Part shown: positions 1 to 11,747 of the stretch, piece after piece
Layout of the letters: each line of letters begins with the position of its first letter
Position numbering within the stretch: the stretch's first letter is position 1
DNA from: Lantana camara
Taxonomy: Eukaryota; Streptophyta; Magnoliopsida; Lamiales; Verbenaceae
Direction: 5' to 3'
Length of the DNA: 64,000 bases
Assembly: GCA_037501455.1 (NCBI GenBank)
Contig: CM074865.1
Location: 3,917,001 to 3,981,000 of the forward strand
Program-made: the position numbers and the translations under genes
The notes under the pieces: model-generated
What the model saw: the letters and a program-made list of their open reading frames with translations, nothing else
Databases searched by the model: none
Told to the model about the DNA's origin: nothing

Positions 1-470
1 GAAAAATTAAAGAAGCCTCAAAACATCCTAAAACGACATTTACTAAACCAAATATTGAATCCAACCAATTATCATTGAATCAGGTTTAACCAGGTTCGAG
101 TAGAATTACCATTCAACAAGCTATTAGACCCACCAATTCAAAGGCCAAATATAACAACAACAGCAAATAATATTTCAGGGTCAACGTGGTGCTTATATTA
201 ATTGGTGTTCACATTGTCAAAGCAAATTACACGAGTCAGCTTTAGCGATTTAACATCATTCCATACCTATAACCCGTCTCTCCTTTTAGTGATTAAAGAA
301 GATGAAATGTTTCATTAAAAACAGAGAGGAAAGAAATATTTTTGAAATTAGTTGTTGGTAGTATAATATTATAAGCAGAAGCCCTTGTAAGTTTCACTAA
401 GCTTCTTCGTCGACTTTCAAATTTCTGCTGAAGTTATAAGTAGTAGTATACAACTATACATATTACATAC
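1..470. other. AT-rich intron-like DNA left of LRR module 1
   Basis: No gene is visible. The stretch resembles 16810-17050 (shared phrases include AAAGAAGCCTCAAAACATCC and AATTCAAAGGCCAAATATAA), so it is part of a duplicated segment that includes the LRR exon just to its right and its intron. Confidence 0.5.
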
Positions 471-1010
471 CATGGAAGTTATTGTCCCCCAGCTTCAAGC
501 TTTGAAGCTTTGTCAAGGAGCCAATGGACGTTGGGATGCTCCCACTGAAATGATTAATCGACAACGACAGCACCTCCAAATTGCTGCACTTGTAAATATT
601 GAATGGAATTTGGCCACTAAGTTGATTACCAGAGAGAGAAAGCTCACGAAGCGGTGCAATATGGTTGCACATATCATCCGGCAGCACACCTAACAGAGAA
701 CTATTCATGAGATCAATTCATTTCATGCTCAGCAAGTTGAAGAAAGCAAATGGAAGAGAACAGGCCTTTAATAAAACTATAGTTACAAGTGAATATTTCT
801 TTTGTTGAAGGGAGATGACCTGAGAACTGATTGGATGAAAGCTCTAGGATTTCTATTGTTGATATGTTGAAGATGGACAGAGGTATGGGACCCGAGAACC
901 CATTGTCATTGACATACAATTCCACAAGATTAAGGTTGCCCAGCTCATTTGGTAATTCACCTGCCAAATCCGTAATGTATGTCGTGATCGATGCAAGAAA
1001 ACTTGGAGAT
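471..1010 (-). pseudogene. LRR receptor-like kinase fragment, LRR exon module 1
   Basis: The minus strand encodes leucine-rich repeats of the plant extracellular type (LxxLxLSxNxLSGxIP). One piece starts near 1010 with AGELPNELGNLNL and runs to about 800. The next runs from 708 to 471 with VLPDDMCNHIAPLRELSLSG and ends at NNFHG followed by a GTATG donor on the minus strand (466-470). The two pieces lie in different frames and a repeat seems to be missing between them. There is no signal peptide, membrane segment or kinase here; any kinase exon would lie beyond the left edge. The module is nearly the same as those at 4094-4550 and 17053-17460. It would form part of a pattern-recognition receptor ectodomain. 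I read it as a broken duplicate. Confidence 0.65.
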
Positions 1011-1099
1011 GTCGGAATTAATGTAACTTTCAAACTTCTTGTTACTTTATCTTTCAATATTCTTAGGTTGCTTGAATGTTTTAAAGTCATATGAATCTA

Positions 1100-3880
1100 A
1101 TAATCCCTGTTCTATTTAAGAGGCACAAATATATCAATGAAATCAAGAGTTTTTGATAGCAAACTCAAGAATATATTTTCTGTTTTGAGCTCTGTTGAAG
1201 CAACTCACCTTCAAAGTGGTATCAAGAGCAGGTTTGATCAAAATAAAATGACTAGGGCTTCGAATCAAACTAAAAAAAAATCCCAGAAAATCATATCTAA
1301 ATGGAGTTTGGGGAATACGGGTGATGTGTGGTGGCAGATTTAGGGTTGTTGAAGGCGGCAGTGGCTCCGGTGTTGGTTTGCGGCGGCAGTGGATTTGGTG
1401 TCGGAGGCGGCGACCAGAGCTACCGCTGATGAACTCTACATTTCCCGACACCCCCAACAGCTGAGCAAAGAGAAGAGGTTCAACACCTCTGGGAGCGATC
1501 AACTCTCCTTCGATTTAGATGAACCCATATTTCTTTGATGAACCCAGATATTAGAGCAGGTTTAAAGCACTTGAGTTGCCTGATTTCTTCTTTTCTTTTT
1601 CTATTTTTCCAGTTTCAAGAACCTGGTCCTTTAATCATTTTGTTATGTTAATCCTCTCAAATTCTGTTTAGAATTACAACCGGATTTGGGGAAGAAATTG
1701 TGAAATTTGAGAAAGGATTCAGGATACATTTGGAAGATCTGAGATTGTTGAAAGCGGCAATGGGTTCGGTGCTGGAGGCATGCGGTAGATCTTGTGCCTG
1801 CCATCAAGAAAGCAACAACTCATCTTCTCGAGAGTTTCCGCCGGCCACTAACATCTTTCTTACATTTCCTTCTTTTTTTTTTCCCCACCCATCACCGCTA
1901 TCCGCCACCACCCTTATCACCAGCTACAACCATTGCTTTTGTTGAATACATAGTTCAAAATTTGTAGAAATATACAAAAGATAAATATGTAAAATTTCAA
2001 AATCACTCCTCCTCCTCCTTCCCTTGAAAGAGACATTAATTCTTCACCAATATTGTATTTAGGCGACCTTTTCTTTTGTGATTTATGTTGAAGTCTTGAA
2101 GACTAATTTGAAAACGGATTTCAAGAGAATCTGCAGAAGAGATGGGGATCATATTTCTTTTTCTTTTGTTTTGTTTTGTTTTTTATTTTTTTTTTTCAAT
2201 TTTCTAATATGTGAAAATTAAAATGTCTAATTTTATCTTTAAAAAGTCATGTGTATGTCACGTGAGGTATCTTTATCGAAATATTCTACCGGATTTTAAA
2301 ATTGGGCACAAAGTGAACAGAAATGAAAGGTTAGGCACGGAATCCTTAAAATTTAAAGATTGAATACTAAAGTGCAACTGACCCAAATGTTGGGGTGCAA
2401 AAAAAAGTTTAACCCTATATATATATATAAACTAATAAAAATAAAATATAAATAAAATCAAAATCTAAAATAAATCAAAATTCAAAAAATAAAAATAAAA
2501 TCACAATCCCCATGGTCGGTTCCCCCACCCTAGCAACCGTTCACCTCCCGCACACACACTCACAATTGTCGGCCGCGGCAGCGGTTGAACCCAATCTCCA
2601 GCCATCTTCTTCACTCCGACCCACCCCCAATCCCAAAAGCAAAAGAATTCAGATATTGGGAGAAAAGAAATCAAAAAAACCAAAAAACGAAGAAGAAAAA
2701 GTAGGGGATGGTGGCGAGTCTGTGATTTCGTGGTGGCGCCGGGTCTGCGGAAAAAGAAAAAAAAAAAAAAAAAAAAAAGAACCCAAATTTGGCCCTAAAA
2801 CGCCTTGGGGGCAGGGGGTTGGGGTGGTAGCGGCGGCAATCTTGTGTGCGTGAGGTTTTTTTTTTTTCCTTTTATTTTTTTCATTTTTTATGTATTTTAT
2901 TGAATATATATATCATTTTTTTTTAATTTGATATATATAGGGACAGTTTGAAATAACTCCCCATCAGTTTCGACATTTTGCTAAAATAGGGAGATAAGTA
3001 AAACTATGATTTCCAATTGGGGATTTATTTCATGTTAGCCCAATATATTGTATTTTTCTTTTTTGTTTTTCCAATTGATATGTCATTCATTTATGAGTAG
3101 GCCATGTAAGTTTTATAAATAAGTCAGCAAAAAACAATTTCAAATTCGGCTCGTATTGAAGCCACGAGGCAAAAATTAGGACTTTAGTTCATTTTGGGCT
3201 AAAATCGAATAATAACTACAAAAAATTTTAAATAAAAGAACAAAATTAAAAATGTAATATAAAAATGAATTAAAGTTCAAAAACATGTAACTTACATAAT
3301 GATTTTTACAATTTTACCTCTATAAATGCAGCATAGAAAACCATCTGTGCGTAATTGCGTATTCGAGAGTGATGTGAACAAATTTGGGAGTTTACGTATT
3401 TCTTGTTAAATGGGACGGAAATTGAATAAAATTAGAAAGGAAAAAAAAAAAAAAGGATGGCTATCCATTGGACCAGAAAATAAATAGTGATTTTGTAGTT
3501 TAATTACCCGATAACCCATGTTTACTTCATATGTTGAACTATTAGGAAAATAAACAATTTTTTTTTCTTGTTTACTTGGTTATATAATTTGCTAATTAAT
3601 AATATGAATTTCTCATTTTTTACCCCTTAAAATGTCCTCTTTTTAATTTGTTCGAGACATGTGGGGGTAAAATTTTAATTTCACCTCATAAGAATTGTTG
3701 GTTTTTTAACAACTCCTCCGGGGAGTTGCTATATAGCCTATTTTCTTTCATTATTTTCTTGGGCTTAACTTTTATACAAGGCTTCTAAAATTGTGAGGTA
3801 AATACCAATTAAGAGATGTTAATTGTTATATTACTAACACCTCCTTTTAGTCCATGTAAACTGATTCTAAGAGGATGGAG
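1100..3880. other. Noncoding spacer, low-complexity, no gene supported
   Basis: This is AT-rich DNA with homopurine and homopyrimidine runs, a GGC-rich patch near 1340-1430, and an A-rich run near 2755-2780. An open frame at 2512-2853 is low-complexity (Lys runs, Pro/Ser) and looks like chance. Around 1217-1240 a sequence close to the initiator-tRNA primer site of copia elements (TGGTATCAAGAGCAGG) suggests an old copia remnant. A short perfect hairpin, CAACTCC/GGAGTTG, lies near 3712-3730. No conserved protein was recognised on either strand. Confidence 0.5.
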
Positions 3881-4093
3881 ATGTTGCACAATCTCAAATT
3901 CGTGTTTAATTTAAACATTTTCTCTCAAGAGAGGAAAGAAATATTTTCGAAATTAGTTTTTGGCACCATAGGATGAGAGGATTAAGCAGCAGCACTTTTA
4001 AGTTTCACCATCCAATAGGCCTCAAGTGCTCAACTAAGCTACTTCGCCGACTTTCAAATTTGTGCTCAAGTTTATAAGTAGTAGTATACATAC

Positions 4094-5197
4094 CATGGAA
4101 GTTATTGTCCCCTAGATGCAAGCTTTGAAGCTTTATCAACGAGCCAATGGAAGTTGGGATGCTCCCATTGAAATGATTAATCGACAACGACAGCACCTCC
4201 AACTTGCTGCAATTGTAAATATTGAATGGAATTTGGCCACTAAGTTGATTACCAGAGAGATCAAGCAGGCGAAGCTGTGCAATATTGTTGCAAATATCAT
4301 CTGGCAGCACACCTAACGCAGAACGTAACTATTCATTAGATCAGTGCATTTCATGTAAGAACCTGTAATAAAACTATACTTCCTAGTCCAATATTTGATG
4401 GGAGATGACCTGAGAACTGATTGTCTGTAAGGTCCAACATTTCCATTGTTGATATGTTGAAGATGGAAACAGGAATGGGACCAGATAAGCCATTGTTGCG
4501 GACATTTAGCATCGCAAGATTAAGGTTACCCAGCCCATTTGGTAATTCACCTGCCATGATCGATGCAAGAAAACTTGTTGTGGCATGGAATTTTTTGTCA
4601 TTTCAAAGATAGTCTAATTGCTTGGCCGAGCAACATACCTGTGATATTGTTGTTCTTTAGAACAATCTGATTGATCCTAGACAGATTGAAGATCCCATGA
4701 GGAATAGATCCTGTAATAAGGTTAGATTCCAAGTCCAATATTTCTAGGGAAGAAAGATTGCCAACTTCTCGTGGGATTTCTCCACCAAGAGAGTTGTTGG
4801 CCAATCTGAATATCCTCAAACGTCGCAGATTAGAGAGTTCGCGGGGTATGGAGCCCATGAAGGTGTTGTAGCTGAGGTCTAATGAATCGAGGAATGTTAA
4901 GTTGCCGAGATTTGGAGTAAGATGAGTGGCCTGAAAACCGAAGCCGGAGAAATTAAGGTCCTTGACTCGTTGGGTGGTGGTGGTGGTGGTGGTGCAGGAT
5001 ACACCAATCCAGGTGCAGATGGATGCAGTGGTGGACCAGTTTTTGGACAATATTTGAAAAGGGTCCGAAGTTATTGTGGATTTGAAAACAAGAATTGCTT
5101 CTTCATCTTCTTTTGATACTATTTCAGCTAACGAAATTGGTGTGATACTGAGCAAGAACATTAAGATAGCAGCAATCATGACAGAAAGTTTCTCCAT
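4094..5197 (-). pseudogene. LRR receptor-like kinase N-terminal exons, no kinase attached
   Basis: The first exon runs from the ATG at 5197 to 4639. That Met is chosen because a hydrophobic signal peptide (MEKLSVMIAAILMFLLSI) follows it directly. Next come the LRRNT-type region (DEEAILVFKSTITSDPF, then WIGVSC) and about four LRRs. The exon ends at NNNITG with a GTATGT donor. A second exon starts at 4550 after a CAG acceptor (AGELPNGLGNL). It is disrupted near 4400, where one repeat is fused to unrelated sequence. A third LRR piece covers about 4316-4094 and ends at NNFHG with a GTATG donor. A T run (TTTTTT, read as Thr codons) expands the region after the WIGVSC motif. The family is LRR-XII (EFR/Xa21-like) at the plasma membrane. 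No membrane or kinase exon follows before module 1, so this is probably nonfunctional. Confidence 0.7.
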
Positions 5198-5361
5198 TGG
5201 ACGACTGGTTGTGTAGTTTGAAGCTCTAAATATGAACAATGAACTATATATGTATAGCTTTTATCTTTTTGTTGCAAGAACAGTAAGTGTGCGCATTATG
5301 AGAGTCATGATGTTGGATACACTTGGTTCTTTTTCTTCTCTGTACATGCCCCACTATAAAA

Positions 5362-5617
5362 GAGGGCACTTGATTCCATTAATGGAATATCATCTTCCGT
5401 AATGGGTGAATTGATGGCCTCCACCACAAATGTTGACGATGTCACGAAGACAGGACTTTACGAGGCATTAGCCATTGTGCCCGGCCTATCCCTAGACGAC
5501 GTGATGTGGGCAATATATCACTTAGCGAACAACCGTGGAGATCTTCTTGCCTTTTATGACATGCCAGTGGAAGTTCGTGCTGCTTTCGTGTTGACTCGTG
5601 TACGAGCAGCAAAATGA
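5362..5617 (+). pseudogene. C-terminal fragment of a MYB/SANT-like (Harbinger-associated) protein
   Basis: The open frame starts at 5402 and gives 71 residues. The core, LYEALAIVPGLSLDDVMWAI, then NNRGDLLAFYDMPVEVRAAF, resembles the C-terminal tail of plant MYB/SANT-like proteins (the family containing At2g29880-like and L10-interacting MYB proteins), where a 'pGLsxdD' segment precedes a 'FlxlPdexrxxyV' tail. The DNA-binding part is absent, so this is a fragment. A second copy with a disrupted frame lies at 45388-45640. The two copies share sequence from the phrase AGAGGGCACTTGA onward. Identification is by pattern only. It could instead be an unrelated small protein. Confidence 0.45.
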
Positions 5618-5727
5618 ATCGACCTGATTTGTTAGTGACTTTTTGGCTTATGTTGGGTAAGTGCGCGCCCTGGAATTTTAGGAGTACATCACATAATGGG
5701 ACAATCTTTAAGAAAACCGTATAGTTT

Positions 5728-7238
5728 GAGAAAATTGCATTTTTAGTCCCACTGTTTATAGGTCAAAAATTTTTTCGTCCTGTACATATTTTTCTTAGTC
5801 CCGGACATTTTATTTTTGACCAAATTAACCCCAAAAACCAAAAAAATGCACTTTTCATCCCAAAATCCTAAACGGAGTGAACAATTCCATTAAGTCACCC
5901 TTTATAATTTTTTTATTTTTTCTTTTTGATGGTTAATAAACATTAATAGTTTATATAAAACAAAATTAAAATCAAGAAAAGAAATAATTTATGGATGGAT
6001 AATAATATAAAAAATAGTTTGTTAAATTTTTATTTTTTAAAACACACACTCAAGCTGGATTCGAACCCCGACCCTAGAGAATGAACTCATTAACCATTTG
6101 AACAAATCCAAATTGGCTTGTTAACTAGATTAATCTATACGAATTTTTAATATTTTTTTAATAAATATAATATTTATAATTGAAATATGATGATTTATTA
6201 TTTATATTTTAATTCCAATGAAAAGAAAAAATATCAATAAAATATTTATAATTAAGAAACTAATTTTATATAAACAAAAATTTTAACTTATAAAAAGACA
6301 AAATATCGTAATAAGTGTTTAATTCCTTTTTTTTTTTTTTTTCTTTCTGAATTTGATAAAAAAAATTCATTTGATAATTCACATTAATTTTATTAATACA
6401 TTAAATATATACAGAAAATATCATCATAACAACAATCTCTTTATTTTCTACTTGGACGCTCGATAATGATTTTTCTTTAGAGTTCGGCTACCCCAAATCT
6501 TCTAGGGGTACATAGACAACTGTGTGGATAAAATCTATATTATTTAATTTAAAGAAAAATTGAAAACAAAAACTCCAAGAAAAACTTCTACCCCGCAAAT
6601 CCAGCACCCCTCTCCCCAAAACCTACTCCCCAACCCCACCAATCAATACAACCAACAAAGTTACCAAGCAAACTGATTTGTTCCTAATTTCTTGAAAAGA
6701 ATCCTTTTATCTCAAGATTTGTTCCTCCCCAAAAAACGGATTTTTATCAGCAAGAATATCGGTATCTTGTTACTTGTTAGTGATGGTATCGGCAATCTGG
6801 TGTTGGTAGTGGTGGAGGCGGCGGCGGCTTGTGGCGGTGGTAGTGATGGCGGCGATTCGGTGGCGGTACCGATTTGGTGTGGCGGCAGCAATTTATTGTG
6901 ATGGTGGGCAGCGGTGGAGGTGAGCGGCGGCGATACTTTTGCAGAAAACTGTGGATTTGTGGTCTTTGGGGATGGTGGTCGAGAAATTGGGTGGGGGGAG
7001 GCTAGGGGTGGTTCTTTTTCTTAATTTTAATTTTTGTTTTATATAAATTATTAATGTGTATGTTATTCAAAAAGAAAAAAAAAATAAAATTAAAAAGTGT
7101 GACTAATGGATTGTTCACTCGGTTTAGGAGTTTTGGGATGAAAAGTGCATTTTTTTCGTTTTTGGGATTAATTTGGTCAAAAATAAAATGTCTAGGACTG
7201 CAAAAAAAATGTACAGTGTACTAAAAATGCAATTTCTC
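5728..7238. mobile_element. Non-autonomous MULE with about 150-bp terminal inverted repeats
   Basis: The left end (GAGAAAATTGCATTTTTAGT...) and the reverse complement of the right end (GAGAAATTGCATTTTTAGTA...) match over roughly 150 bp, including ATTTTATTTTTGACCAAATT in both. The flanks TATAGTTT (5720-5727) and TATAATTT (7239-7246) agree at 7 of 8 positions and look like a decayed target duplication. The interior has a C-rich then GGC-rich patch (about 6590-6960) but no transposase. An open frame at 6692-6901 is probably chance. The element interrupts the duplicated SANT-like/copia block: the second copy at 45388 onward lacks it. Confidence 0.7.
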
Positions 7239-7480
7239 TATAATTTTTAAATACAGTGTTATGGAAACGCCCATTACCTGGGCATGCCGATTTTATGCAA
7301 TCTACTGGGAAGGTATAAGAGTAATGTGTCCGACCTAACTCAACTCAAAAACTAACTAATGAAAGGAGAATTGTCAACTAATACATGGTTTATTTCTTTT
7401 CCTACATGGGACATGTTAATAGAGGACATTTGGTTGCCACGACAACAATCATTTTCTGTATCCAAATCACCCAAAAGAGC

Positions 7481-7568
7481 AAACAATTATCAAGGGCAAA
7501 GTGGGGAATTAACATTTCAACAGCAAACAATTATCAAGGGCAAAGTGGGGAATTAACATTTCAACGAA
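7481..7568. repeat. 44-bp tandem duplication
   Basis: Two adjacent copies of a 44-bp unit starting AAACAATTATCAAGGGCAAA begin at 7481 and 7525 and look identical, which suggests a recent slippage or repair duplication. Confidence 0.85.
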
Positions 7569-7729
7569 TTGCTAATCTCATTTACCAAACACTATATTAA
7601 AATTTCAAATAAAAGATTATGTCAATTCAAAAAAACTTAATGTCGCGTAAAAAGTCCCAGCAAAATTAAGTTATGCAAACGAATCTCATGTATCAAACGC
7701 CTTCAAATTATATTACGTTTAGTTTGGGG

Positions 7730-7935
7730 TACATGTGGAAAGTTGAGAAACCTAAAAACCAAATAACTGAAATTGACTCCTTAAGCCTTTGCTACCGTAG
7801 GAATTCTGCCACCAATATTTACGTGTGAGGTACGTACATGAGGAAAGTCGAAGAAACCCACAAATCAAATAAGTGAGATTGACTTCTAAGTCTTTGGCAC
7901 CATTTGGAAATTTTGCTCCCAAATATTTCCATTAA
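7730..7935. repeat. Diverged tandem repeat, unit about 100 bp
   Basis: The segment beginning TACATGTGGAAAGTTGAG is followed by a second, diverged copy beginning TACATGAGGAAAGTCGAA. The copies stay alignable through GAAATTGACTCCTTAAG and GAGATTGACTTCTAAG. Confidence 0.6.
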
Positions 7936-9439
7936 CATAAGATAAGATAAGACAAGGGTGACCTGCATTGCACGATAATTAGATTATAGGAATTGAATAA
8001 TTTAAATTAAGTATCATTAGTTAATTATAGAGATAATTGCTTGAAAAACCTGTGAACAAAAAATGCAAGATAATCCCAATATTTCAAAAATTAACATAAA
8101 AAATTCCATGTTTTATAAAACTAAACATAAAAAATCTCACGCGTTGTCATTTTTTACAAAAATAAAAACAAAAATTAGATAAAAATATTTATAAATAAAA
8201 AATTGCAAAGAAATATAATAAAATATAAAAGAAAATATGGAAAGATTATATTAAAGAAATAAATGAACAATATAAATACTACAAAAATTCTTATTGAGAA
8301 GCAAAAGATGAAAATAAAGATAAATATCAAAAGTTGGTAAAAAAAACATTAAAGAGAAATTAATTGATAAAAAATTATATAGTAAAATAAATTATTTTAG
8401 GACCTATTTAAAAATTTCTATAAATATTGAGGTAAAAATTGAAATTATAAAAACTAAGAGACCATGCATATAAGTACAAAAATACATTTTTCTAAAGAAA
8501 ATTCGTTCAACTCGAGCATATAATACGATGGATGGTAATAAGGTTTTCTATGCAAAATTTAGAAAACACAAGATTTTCTATGAGATTTTATATAATGTGG
8601 GGTTTTTACGCCCATTTCAAATATCACAAGGGAGTTGGGGGCATATAGCTCATTAATTACAGTTTCAAAATTAATGATGAATCATGAAACATTAGTTAAG
8701 ATTGTAACTCCTTAAAAAATACTAATAAAAAATTTATAATGCAAATCATAGGCATAATTAATATGACTATATTACAGAAAACTCCAAATTATCCGTCTTT
8801 ATCCTTTTCTTTATATCTCTTTAATATTAATTATCTTGTATTCTTTTTCTTATTTATATTTTTCTAATGAGTATTATTTAAGATTTAGACTAGTTTTTTT
8901 TACCATTGAATTTATGAAAAATTGCACAATTCATTTGGCCTATAAAAAATTGGTGTTTTTAGAACACCATTTTCCAGAAATGAAAATGTCTACTTATCTC
9001 ACACCTGCAAAAATTTCAGGATAATTTATACCAGAAAGATTATTCCGCCAAATTAAAGCACGTGTTCCTCATGTAACTAATTTTTCAGGCCAATTGGTGG
9101 TAAAAAAAAAAAATTCGGTGCCGCAAAATGTACCAAAAATATGATCATGAGCTTATACTGTGTTTACAACACATTATAAGCTCAGCCAAATAACTTCTAA
9201 GATCCAGTATAAATCGAGTCTTAGAATGAAATATAAAGCAACAATTAGGTGATCTTGTTAAGCTGTGGAACAGATAAACAGGACATTTGTAAGACACAAA
9301 TCACTTGAAATCCGTATTGTTCCAGCCAATTTTGTGATGAGACTATTACAATTAGGAAGTTTAACAAAAAGTTATGGAATATCATGCAGTTCTGTAAACC
9401 AATTGCTTGAACAACAGATGTGATCTGTTGCAATCTGTA

Positions 9440-10339
9440 TCAAGGATACACGTGAAATCTGAGAGAAAGTGCCTTTTTATGGTTGTGCAGGAACAACGGA
9501 CGCCTGATTAACACTATGAGTCTGACTAGCTTGCTCTGTCGAGACTGAATGATTCATATGATCATCTGATATTTCTCAGTAGTAAAAGGTGTGGGATTTG
9601 AAGATTGATCACAGGATTGATAGTTGATGGAAACTGATCGTGTGCATATACAGCCGCAGCAATTGGGGTCTTAAACTTGAAATTAGAAGGAATCCATGCT
9701 TCTTATAGCATGTGGATCATAGAGAAGGCCTTACTCAAGTGAGGCAATGGGTCGATGACGCAATCGTTTTGTTGTTACGTGAGGAATGTATCAATTGCCC
9801 CCAACTGCACTTTGGATTACAAGATCAAGATGGCAGCGGCCTGAAGTTGTAGAATTCGTTCCAAAGGATGTTGAGACGTGTGAAATAATCTGATACAGAG
9901 TAATCACCCTGTTTAACCGCACAGATCTCTTCCTGAAGTTCTGCAATTTGAAATACATCACCGTGAGGGGAAAAACGATCTCCCAAATCTGCCCACACAT
10001 CAGAGTCTTTATCCATCCATAAGATAGATTGAGCGATTGATGGTGAAAGGCACCTCGTAATCGATGATAAGACCATCTTGTTGCAGCGGACGCATACCGG
10101 ATGAAAAACGTCTTTAGATGGCAGTGGAGGAATCAAACCAACGATGAAATCGTACTTGTTACTGGCCATGAATGATAGTTTGATCCATTGAGAGGAGGAG
10201 AAACAAGGATCAATGACGGATTTCATTCGCGTGTGGGAAATAGGGTCTTGACTCTTGACATAGTCAATTTTGCCTCAGCAGCGGCTATTGTCTCCCGCAT
10301 AGCCACGGCAGCACCATAGGCAACCCGTTCATTAGCCAT
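9440..10339 (-). pseudogene. Ty1/copia gag remnant, copy 1
   Basis: On the minus strand a Gag frame starts near 10339 (MANERVAYGAAVAM) and, after frame breaks, continues at 10226-9825. There it reads SILWMDKDSDVWADLGDRFS, then FQIAELQEEICAVKQGDYSV, then YFTRLNILWNEFYNF. This is the classic copia Gag (UBN2/retrotran_gag) core. Further down (about 9640-9480) the FTAEQYQ-like tail region is recognisable by comparison with copy 2. No protease, integrase or reverse transcriptase was found. The upstream LTR lies at 10395-10605. Gag would form the virus-like particle; here it is dead. Confidence 0.75.
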
Positions 10340-10394
10340 ATGAAATTAAATTGATTGATGTCAGAAGCGTGAAAATATTCTCAAGTTGAAACCA

Positions 10395-10605
10395 TGAAGA
10401 ATGTATGAGCTCGTGCAGAGAGAAGAAACTCGTGAAGACAAGAAGAACAAAACTGAAGTATTGTCTTGAAGCCATATAAATAGATGTGCATTTGTGAAGG
10501 GGTGTCTGTGTAATTTACCGTAACTATTCTAACTGACATAAATATCTGCTTAACAATATAACTGCTGCTAACTAACTTAATTTACTGCTGGAGCTTAATA
10601 TATCA
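10395..10605 (-). repeat. Copia LTR remnant of copy 1
   Basis: Read on the minus strand, this runs from TGATATATTAAGC to ...ATTCTTCA and is followed by a decayed primer-binding site (TGGTTTCAA in place of TGGTATCAG). The matching LTR of copy 2 is at 47582-47808. Sequence similarity continues past the LTR on its outer side, so the pair arose by segmental duplication rather than by two insertions. Confidence 0.55.
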
Positions 10606-11747
10606 AGATCCCAATATTCAAAAGATTAAGCCAAGTTACACAAAACCCCATCAATCAGGAAAAACCTCAGCAACCCAGATTAAGAAGCTTGGATTTCTTA
10701 CAGAACACCATAAAAAGTAGCAAATTTAAACTAAAAATCAACAGACCAGACAAAGAACGAGGCACAAAAGGCACGGCGAAGGCAGATTTGACAACCCACA
10801 TCGACAAACTCAAAGAAATTCATCTAAATCAACAGAAACACAGCAATCCAGTCGCACATATACTCAAAACACTTCATAGAAACAGAAAAAAACTGACCTA
10901 AGGTAGAAGAATCCATTTTTTTGGTAGAAGAATCGAATAAAGGCGTTGGCTTTAACTGATGACCTGAAAGCATTAAAAAAACACACATATGCGACTTTAG
11001 ATGTCGCCCTTTACGTTTCTCTTAACAATAAAAACTTTCATGGTTAATTATTTATTTAATATTTAATATATACTTTGAGAGAGTATTCAAAATTACAACT
11101 AGTGATCCTTTAGTTAAATAATTACGAATACGACGAGTGTGAATAATATATATCAGCTAATAAGTAAGGGGTTCCCTTATCATGTAAAGTGACATTCGAG
11201 AATCTAAAATATTTATTAATTTATTAAGAAAATTCAAATTTATAAATCTTAATATAAAAAATTACAAAGAAAACGTGCATTTACAATTTTTGAATCGATT
11301 TGCATTTATAACTAAAAAAATTTGTTTGCAGTTTTAGATTAATTGAACATTTTATACCAAAAAATAATACCCATTAAAATAAATTAAATGGAGTCCATAA
11401 TTTCTCGAAAACTTAAGGTTTGTTTGTATTACTAATAAGGATAATGCATATGCACCCAACATGTTTATCAATGCCAATTACTCAGAACAATGAAAAAATA
11501 GAGACAAAAAAAAAAAAAAAAAAAAAAAGAAAAGGATAAAAGAGGTATATTATATCAAATCTATTTTTGAACAACTTTAAAGTATAACAATTAACAAGTC
11601 CATCTTTATCCATTTTGCATTCTTCAAATTCAACAAGTACTATTACACAACAGAAGGAAGCCCTTTAGTCTTGGTAATATTAATGCATAAAGAGCTATAA
11701 CAACATACATATATCTCTGTTCAAGATTCCCTTCTCCGGCAAACTTA
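10606..11747. other. Spacer between copia remnant and receptor kinase
   Basis: 10606-10980 is shared with 47809-48250 (duplicated block). The rest is AT-rich and contains an A run at about 11502-11528. An open frame at 10689-10901 falls in the duplicated part; its counterpart differs in frame, so I do not call it a gene. Confidence 0.5.

Larger units (their letters stand above)
7239..9440. other. AT-rich spacer without genes
   Basis: No protein was recognised. The stretch contains a 44-bp tandem duplication (7481-7566), a diverged tandem pair of about 100 bp (7730-7935), and a long AT-rich tract 8030-8660 whose ends are weakly inverted copies of each other. The last may be an old terminal-inverted-repeat element. 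Confidence 0.45.

Noticed and set aside
2512..2853. 113-residue frame rich in Lys, Pro and Ser
   Set aside because: Low complexity driven by purine and GGC runs, with no domain and no splice or promoter context.
3712..3730. Short perfect hairpin CAACTCC/GGAGTTG
   Set aside because: Too short and isolated to call a terminator or a functional RNA in a plant genome.
8030..8660. Possible old inverted-repeat element
   Set aside because: End similarity is weak and compositional; no target duplication could be read.
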